DNA from: Microbacterium azadirachtae | GTDB lineage: Bacteria > Actinomycetota > Actinomycetes > Actinomycetales > Microbacteriaceae | Direction: 5' to 3' | Length of the DNA: 64,000 bases | Assembly: GCF_000956505.1 (NCBI RefSeq) | Contig: NZ_JYIX01000036.1 | Location: 248,001 to 312,000, forward strand | In this document: piece after piece, positions 58,597-64,000 of the stretch | Numbering within the stretch: the stretch's first letter is position 1 | How the letters are laid out: each line of letters begins with the position of its first letter | Translations under genes and position numbers: made by a program | Notes under the pieces: generated by a model | Told to the model about the DNA's origin: nothing | The model's database searches: none | Seen by the model: only the letters and a program-made list of their open reading frames with translations

Positions 58597-59802
58597 ATGA
58601 TCGACGACGATTCCCTGCATGACACGCCCCTGCGACCCGAGACCGTGGCGGTGCATGCCGGTCGGGCCGACCTCGCCGCTCTCGGCGTGCACGCCCCGCC
58701 GATCGACCTCTCCTCGACCAACCCGCTGCCCGACATCGTGCACGGGGGCGACTCCTACGAGTCGATGGCGACCGGGGGGCACCCGCTGCCCGACGGCGGC
58801 AACGTGTACGCCCGGCTGTGGAACCCGACGGTCGCCCGGTTCGAGGAGGGACTCGCCGAGCTCGAGCACGCCGAGGCCGCCGTCGCCTTCTCGAGCGGCA
58901 TGGCCGCGATGACGGCCGCGATCCTGTCGCACACCACGGCGATGGGCAAGCATCACATCCTGGCCGTGCGCCCGCTCTACGGCGGCACGGACCACCTGCT
59001 CGATTCCGGGCTGCTGGGCGCGGAGGCGACCTTCTGTGCGGAGGGCGAGGTACGCGCGCACCTGCGCGCCGACACCGGCCTCGTGGTCGTCGAGACTCCC
59101 GGCAACCCCACCCTGGACATGGTCGACATCGCCGCGGTCGTCGCGCAGGCGGGGGACGTGCCCGTGCTCGTGGACAACACCTTCGCGACGCCGCTGCTGC
59201 AGAACCCGCTCGACCTGGGCGCGCGGATGTCGCTGCACAGCGCGACCAAGTACATCGGCGGGCACGGCGACGTGATCGCCGGCGTCATCGCGTGCTCCGA
59301 GGAGACGGCACAGGCGCTGCGCCGCGTGCGCGCGATCACGGGCGCGCTGCTGCACCCGCTCGGCGCCTACCTGCTGCACCGCGGTCTCGCGACCCTGCCG
59401 GTGCGCATGGAGCGGCAGCAGCGCTCCGCGGAGCGCGTCGTCGCGTGGCTCGCCGAGCACCCGGCCGTGGCCGAGGTGTTCTACCCCGGCATCGACGATG
59501 AGCGCGGTCTCATCCCGCGGCAGATGCGCGGTGGCGGCGCGATGATCGCCGTGCGACTGCGCGACGGCTACGCGGCCGCGGAGGCCCTCACCGGATCGGT
59601 GCGGCTGTTCACGCACGCGGTGTCGCTCGGCGGTGTCGACTCGCTCGTGCAGCACCCCGCGGCGCTCACCCACCGGCCCGTCGCGGCAGAGGCCCGCCCC
59701 GGCGCGGAAATCGTGCGGCTCTCGATCGGCCTGGAGGATCCGGAGGACCTGATCGGCGACCTCGCGCAGGCCCTCGCCAGGATCGGCGTCGCCGTGCGCT
59801 GA
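58597..59802 (+). CDS. Cys/Met-metabolism PLP enzyme (methionine gamma-lyase / cystathionine gamma-lyase type)
   Basis: A 401-residue fold type I pyridoxal-phosphate enzyme. Visible are YARLWNPTVARFEEGLAELE, FSSGMAAMTAA (cofactor phosphate site), VVETPGNPTLDMVDI, VDNTFATPLLQNPLDLGA with the Asp for the pyridine N, and the Schiff-base Lys in SATKYIGGHGD. The C-terminal SLGGVDSLVQHPA is standard. It cleaves or replaces the gamma substituent of sulfur amino acids. The divergent Lrp regulator suggests catabolic use (gamma-lyase). AAGGA lies upstream of ATG 58597. Confidence 0.9.
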   Translation: MIDDDSLHDTPLRPETVAVHAGRADLAALGVHAPPIDLSSTNPLPDIVHGGDSYESMATGGHPLPDGGNVYARLWNPTVARFEEGLAELEHAEAAVAFSSGMAAMTAAILSHTTAMGKHHILAVRPLYGGTDHLLDSGLLGAEATFCAEGEVRAHLRADTGLVVVETPGNPTLDMVDIAAVVAQAGDVPVLVDNTFATPLLQNPLDLGARMSLHSATKYIGGHGDVIAGVIACSEETAQALRRVRAITGALLHPLGAYLLHRGLATLPVRMERQQRSAERVVAWLAEHPAVAEVFYPGIDDERGLIPRQMRGGGAMIAVRLRDGYAAAEALTGSVRLFTHAVSLGGVDSLVQHPAALTHRPVAAEARPGAEIVRLSIGLEDPEDLIGDLAQALARIGVAVR

Positions 59803-59878
59803 GTGCGGCGCCCCGAGCCCGACGCGCTGAGAGCGCCAGGGGAGAGGGAATGTCCGTGGCCACCGGCAGAATTGTGCG

Positions 59879-61153
59879 GTGACCGGAATGAGAACCTTCT
59901 GGGCCGCGCTCCCCACCCCGGGGCGCTGGCTGCTGTCCACCGTCGCCATCCAGACGCTGGGCCGTGGACTGACCCTGCCCTTCACGATCATCTACCTCCA
60001 CGAGGTGCGCGGCTTCGACCTGGGCGTCTCCGGCGCGCTGATGAGCGTGATCGCCATCACCGGACTCGTCGTGACGGGGCCCGGCGGAACGCTGATCGAC
60101 CGCTACGGCGCCCGGAGGGTGCTGCTGGCGGGCCTCGTGGCGATGATCGCGGGCTGCACGCTCCTCGCCTTCGCGACGTCGCCCACGGTCGCGGCGATCG
60201 CGCTCGTGCTGATCGGGGTGAACTTCGGCGTCTCCTGGCCGGGCTTCAATGCACTGATCGCCACGATCGTCTCGGGCGAGCTGCGTCAGCAGTACTTCGG
60301 CGTGAACTTCGCCCTGGTCAACCTCGGCATCGGCGTGGGTGGCATCATCGGCGGCTTCTTCATCGACGTGCACCGGCCGGAGACGTTCACCGCGATCTTC
60401 CTCATCGACGCGGTGAGCTCGCTCATCCCGATGGCGCTGCTGCTCGGGCCGCTGCGGCATGTGCGCACTCACGCGGATCCCTCCGCGGAGCACGAGACCG
60501 AGGCGGAGGGATACCGGCAGATCCTGCGGAGGCCGGCCGTGCTGTGGCTCACCCTGCTGACCTTCCTCGCCGTGTTCATCGGCTACGGACAGATGGAGGG
60601 AGGCTTCCCGGCGTTCGCGCGGCAGGTGTCTGGCGTCTCGACGCAGGTGATCGGCTTCGCCTTCGCGGTGAACACCGCCGTCATCGTGCTGCTGCAGTTC
60701 GCCGTCCTGAAGCTCATCACGGGGCGCCGCCGCACCAGGGTGATGCAGGTGATGACCCTCATCTGGGGGTTCTCCTGGGTGCTCCTCGGCCTCACCGGGC
60801 TGCTGCCGGAATCGCTCGCCGCGGCCATCGGCGTGCTGCTTTTCATGGGAGTCTTCGCCTTTGGGGAGACCATGCTGCAGCCCACAGTGCCCGCGATCTG
60901 CAACGACCTCGCCTCTGACCGCAGCCGCGGGCGGTACAACGCGATCAACGCCGCGGCCTTCCAGGGCGGGGCGATCGCGGGGCCGATCGCCGCAGGGCTG
61001 CTGCTCGGAGAGGGGCGCCAGATGTGGTTCATCGTCGCCATGGTGGCGGGCTCGGTGCTGATCTGCGTGCTCGCGATCGCCCTGGAACGGCGGCTGCCGG
61101 TCGCGGCCAACGGCCTGGCGGCCCCGGCCGTGGCCGAGACCGGCGCGGCCTGA
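59879..61153 (+). CDS. MFS transporter
   Basis: A 424-residue membrane protein with twelve helices. The loop 2-3 motif is GGTLIDRYGARRVLLAGL (variant of G-x-x-x-D-R-x-G-R-R), and loop 8-9 has KLITGRRRTRVM. It is probably an efflux or uptake carrier; substrate unknown. The start is either GTG 59879 (6 bases after a CAGAAT box, perhaps leaderless) or ATG 59888. It follows the gamma-lyase gene by 76 bases on the same strand and may be expressed with it. Confidence 0.92.
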   Translation: MTGMRTFWAALPTPGRWLLSTVAIQTLGRGLTLPFTIIYLHEVRGFDLGVSGALMSVIAITGLVVTGPGGTLIDRYGARRVLLAGLVAMIAGCTLLAFATSPTVAAIALVLIGVNFGVSWPGFNALIATIVSGELRQQYFGVNFALVNLGIGVGGIIGGFFIDVHRPETFTAIFLIDAVSSLIPMALLLGPLRHVRTHADPSAEHETEAEGYRQILRRPAVLWLTLLTFLAVFIGYGQMEGGFPAFARQVSGVSTQVIGFAFAVNTAVIVLLQFAVLKLITGRRRTRVMQVMTLIWGFSWVLLGLTGLLPESLAAAIGVLLFMGVFAFGETMLQPTVPAICNDLASDRSRGRYNAINAAAFQGGAIAGPIAAGLLLGEGRQMWFIVAMVAGSVLICVLAIALERRLPVAANGLAAPAVAETGAA

Positions 61154-61286
61154 GCGGGCCTCGCGAAGCCGATTCACAGAGTTCGCAAAGAAACCATTGC
61201 GCGGCGGTGGCGGTGCCCTCAGGATGGGGGGACGTGCGTTTCGTACGGATCGGTAACGATCCCATCGTGGGCGTGCGGAGCAGTCG

Positions 61287-63659
61287 GTGACACGGGCGAG
61301 GACGATGACGTTTGCGGTGAGGCGGGCGCGGCAGCAGACCGCGCGACTCCTGCTCGTCCTGCTCGCCGCCGGACTCGTCGTTCTCGGTGTGGGCGGGCTC
61401 GACGCCCTCTCGGGGCGGCTCGTGGATCACGGCGTGCGTCAGGTGGCGGAGCACGCGGAGTCCGGAACGCGCGTCGCGACCGTCACCGCGCTGAGCACCG
61501 AGGACCCCGCGGCGCAGGACCGTGCTGTCCGCGCGGCGATCGCGAAGGCCTTCGCGGGAGCGCCGGTCGCCGTCAGCCGGACCGCGGTGAGTCAGATCTC
61601 CCTGGGCAACCCCGATGCCGTGCAGGCGATCGGCGGAGAAGGTGTCACCGATCGCGGTGATCTCGTCGATGGCGCCTGGCCGGCCCGGTCCGGCGAGGCG
61701 GCCGTGCTGACGGCCGCGGCGGAGATCCGCGGCTGGCGGATCGGCGACCGGATCCGGCTCGGTGCGGATGCCTCGGGAGGGACCGTCGAAGTCTTGGTCG
61801 TCGGCACCTGGCGGGCGAAGGATCCCGCCGCGCCGGCCTGGGCCGGCGATCCCGCGGTGGCGTCCGGCGACTCCGGCGGCGCCGCAGGGCCCGTGCTGAT
61901 CACCGACGACGATATGACGCGGCTGTGGACCACGCCGACCGTGACCTGGACCATCGCGCCGATCGCGCTGACGGCCGACAGCCTGAGCGCGTATCGCGCC
62001 GGACTGGCCCGACTGCCGCAGCTCCCGGCCAAGGTCGACCCCGACAGTCGATCCAGCACGGCGGTCGGCGGCTCGCTCGGCGATCTGCTGGACCGGCAGA
62101 CGCGCGCCGTCGGCGTCGCCCGGGGCATGATGGCGGTGCCCACCGCGATCATCGTCGCTCTGGGGGCGATCGCGATCGCCGTGATCCTGACGTCCGTGGC
62201 GGGTGCGCGCCGCGAGGAGCTGCGTCTGATCCGCGCTCGGGGCGCCGCGGTGACCGGTATCGCGGCCGGAGCCGCGGGAGAGGCCGCGGCGGCGACGGGT
62301 GCGGGCGCCGTCCTCGCCCTGATCGTGATGCTCCCGCTCGCCTCGCCAGGCCTCCCGACGATCGTGGCCGCAGCGCTGACCGTGCTCATCGCGGCGGCGG
62401 CGGCCGCCGTCACCGCGGCGCGCGCGTCCGCCCCGACGTCCGGGACCCGCTCGGATGCCGGACGCGGCATCGTGACGGCGCTGCTGGTGCCGACCCTGAT
62501 CGTCACAGCCCTGGCCGCGTTCGCGCTCTGGCAGCTCTTCGCGCAGGGCGGCGTGATCTCGGAGGGCGGCGCGGCGGATCCCGTCGCCTCCGCGGCCGGT
62601 GCGGTGGCGCTCCTCGCGCTCGGGCTGCTCGTTCCCGTGCTCGCCGTGCTCGTGGCGGCGGTGGCCGAACGCGCGGCGCGCAGCGGCCGGGGGATCATGC
62701 CCGTGCTGCCTCTGCGCCAGATCGCGCGGCGCGCCGGCAGCGTCGCCGTGGCGATCCTGTGCATGGCGCTGGCGGCCGGATCCGCGACCATGGCGCTCGG
62801 CGCGGCCCCGCTCGCCGCTGCCGTGGACCGCAGCGAGGTCCGCGCGGCGCTCGGGCTCGACGTGCGGGTGTCGGTCGCGGGGCAGGGCGCCGTTCCGCTC
62901 ACCGCGACGGAGGCCGCGGCGCTGCCGATGGTGACGCGCGCCGCGGAGGTTCTGAGCAGAGACGCCGATATCGGGTCGGACGCGGTGGCGTTCCTCGCCG
63001 CCGACCCGTCCGCCGAGGCGATCCCCGCCTCGGATCAGTCAGCCATCGCCGGGGGGTCCGGATCCGTTCTCCCGGTGGCGATCACCGCGGCGCTCGCGCA
63101 GCGACTCGGCGCCGTGAGGGGCACGACCTTCTCGATCACGCTGCGCCCCGAGGGCACGCGACTGCCGGCGCAGGTCGCCGCGATCGTGCCGACGATCGCG
63201 GGCATCGGATCCGGCCCCGGGATCCTCGCCGACCGCAAGGCCGCCGCCGCGAGGGCCGGGGGACTGCCGTCGAACGAGCTGTGGCTCTCGACCTCGGACG
63301 CCTCGGCCGCCGCAACGGAGGTCCGCACGAGGGCGAGTACGCCGATGCGGATTCTGACCGCCGCCGCGGTGAGCACCGCGCCGGTCACCGGGACAGCCAC
63401 GATCCTGCTGACCATCGGATCCGCGGCCGCCGCCCTTCTCGGGCTGCTCGGGTTCCTCGCCGCCGTCGCTGCGGACCGCTCCCGCAGGAACGAGGAGCGC
63501 ACCGCACTGCGCGCTCTCGGACTCGGCGCGGGCCGTCAGCGCTCCGCGCGGCTGGGTGAGGTGACGGGGATCGCGGTCTTCGGCCTCCTCGGCGGTGCGG
63601 CCGCGGGATTCGCCGTGGTGGCGCTCGTCCTGCCCGTGATGTGGGGGAGCGGAGCATGA
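61287..63659 (+). CDS. FtsX-like ABC transporter permease
   Basis: A 790-residue permease. One N-terminal helix (LLLVLLAAGLVVLGVGGLDAL) is followed by a large outside domain (about 50-270), then three to four helices of the first FtsX unit (IIVALGAIAIAVILTSVAGARREELRLIRARGAAVTGI, the typical cytoplasmic loop), further helices, a second outside domain, and C-terminal helices (ATILLTIGSAAAALLGLLGFLAAVAADRSRRNEERTALRALGLGAGRQR). Such proteins couple ATP hydrolysis to lipoprotein movement, envelope stress or peptide export. Its stop overlaps the next permease by 4 bases. Confidence 0.9.
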   Translation: MTRARTMTFAVRRARQQTARLLLVLLAAGLVVLGVGGLDALSGRLVDHGVRQVAEHAESGTRVATVTALSTEDPAAQDRAVRAAIAKAFAGAPVAVSRTAVSQISLGNPDAVQAIGGEGVTDRGDLVDGAWPARSGEAAVLTAAAEIRGWRIGDRIRLGADASGGTVEVLVVGTWRAKDPAAPAWAGDPAVASGDSGGAAGPVLITDDDMTRLWTTPTVTWTIAPIALTADSLSAYRAGLARLPQLPAKVDPDSRSSTAVGGSLGDLLDRQTRAVGVARGMMAVPTAIIVALGAIAIAVILTSVAGARREELRLIRARGAAVTGIAAGAAGEAAAATGAGAVLALIVMLPLASPGLPTIVAAALTVLIAAAAAAVTAARASAPTSGTRSDAGRGIVTALLVPTLIVTALAAFALWQLFAQGGVISEGGAADPVASAAGAVALLALGLLVPVLAVLVAAVAERAARSGRGIMPVLPLRQIARRAGSVAVAILCMALAAGSATMALGAAPLAAAVDRSEVRAALGLDVRVSVAGQGAVPLTATEAAALPMVTRAAEVLSRDADIGSDAVAFLAADPSAEAIPASDQSAIAGGSGSVLPVAITAALAQRLGAVRGTTFSITLRPEGTRLPAQVAAIVPTIAGIGSGPGILADRKAAAARAGGLPSNELWLSTSDASAAATEVRTRASTPMRILTAAAVSTAPVTGTATILLTIGSAAAALLGLLGFLAAVAADRSRRNEERTALRALGLGAGRQRSARLGEVTGIAVFGLLGGAAAGFAVVALVLPVMWGSGA

Positions 63660-64000
63660 CGCGCCATCCAGGGACGCCCGCCGTCGTGCTGCGCACCGCG
63701 CTCACGACGCCGCTGCTGTCCGCCTTCCTCGTGCTCGCGATCGCCGCCATGACCCTCGCGGGCGCGCTGGTGCCGCCGCTCATCGACCAGGCGCGCACCG
63801 CCACCGTGCAGCATCAGCTCCGCGACATCCCCGAGATCGGCCGCCCGCTGACGGCGGTGCAGTCCTGGATCGTGGGCATGCAGCGGGGAGGTCCTGGCAA
63901 GACGGACGTGTGGTCGGAGCCCCTCTCGGCGCTGCAGGCGCAACGGGATCGCCAGCCCGAGCCGCTGCGCAGCGCGCTGGGCGCGCCCCGGGCCGTCGGA
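63656..64000 (+). CDS. ABC transporter permease, N-terminal part (cut by window end)
   Basis: The first 115 residues of a second permease, starting at ATG 63656 in the ATGA overlap. One signal-anchor helix (TTPLLSAFLVLAIAAMTLAGALV) is followed by the start of an outside domain. The arrangement matches the N-terminus of the preceding FtsX-like permease, so the two probably form a heteromeric transporter with an ATPase encoded beyond the window. Confidence 0.8.
   Translation, partial: MTRHPGTPAVVLRTALTTPLLSAFLVLAIAAMTLAGALVPPLIDQARTATVQHQLRDIPEIGRPLTAVQSWIVGMQRGGPGKTDVWSEPLSALQAQRDRQPEPLRSALGAPRAVG

Overview
This is a GC-rich actinobacterial chromosome segment, most likely from a Microbacteriaceae (Microbacterium-like) organism. 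The basis is very high GC with strong GC3 bias, frequent GTG/TTG starts and ATGA stop/start overlaps, a bacterial-type LeuS, a ComEA/ComEC pair, and an actinobacterial style of small secreted and membrane proteins. No rRNA, tRNA or CRISPR array was recognised. The genus is an inference.

Layout. 1-8.7 kb: an AraC-type regulator tail, then two paralogous membrane-anchored sigma factors (517-1854 and 5508-7301). Each fuses ECF-like regions 2 and 4 to an anti-sigma-type HxxxCxxC zinc motif, a membrane segment and an outside domain. The second paralog and a Tat-signal secreted protein (7524-8273) lie between two 21-bp inverted repeats ending in CCTAGG (5288-5308 and 8679-8699) with no transposase, like cargo in an IS-ended unit. 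Between the sigma genes are a flavoprotein, GGGGCGC-rich palindromic repeats and a ThrE-type exporter. 8.7-17 kb is mostly housekeeping: a GH3 lipoprotein, an App1 phosphatase, leuS, an LGFP/SGNH cell-surface hydrolase and an HD protein.

17.4-26.7 kb: a polymorphic-toxin-like island. A small anchored protein, a 2069-residue secreted Rhs/YD-repeat protein and a low-GC membrane protein (candidate immunity) form an operon with 4-nt overlaps. The Rhs protein starts with an amidase-like fold that has lost its zinc ligands. Behind it are a truncated gene start and four small orphan proteins. 27-30 kb: comEA-comEC.

30-39.7 kb: a catabolic block for methoxylated aromatics. Two LigM/DesA-type tetrahydrofolate-dependent O-demethylases are combined with galB, ligK/galC and galD (4-oxalomesaconate to pyruvate and oxaloacetate), a type I (VOC) extradiol dioxygenase, and metF plus purU to recycle methyl-tetrahydrofolate. 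PadR and MarR regulators and several palindromic operators accompany it. The likely flow is syringate/vanillate-type substrate to gallate-type catechol, ring cleavage, then central metabolism; the ring-cleavage enzyme is the unexpected part.

40-50.6 kb: a sugar or polyol block with MarR, aldehyde dehydrogenase, a split transketolase, a zinc alcohol dehydrogenase, a CUT2-type ABC importer, an SDR and a ketose-3-epimerase-like TIM barrel; no kinase is present. 50.6-64 kb: a short MetE-like protein, membrane proteins, an M23 peptidase, an MprF-like protein, an EamA transporter, an Lrp regulator divergent from a methionine gamma-lyase-like enzyme, an MFS transporter, and two FtsX-type permeases, the last cut by the window edge.
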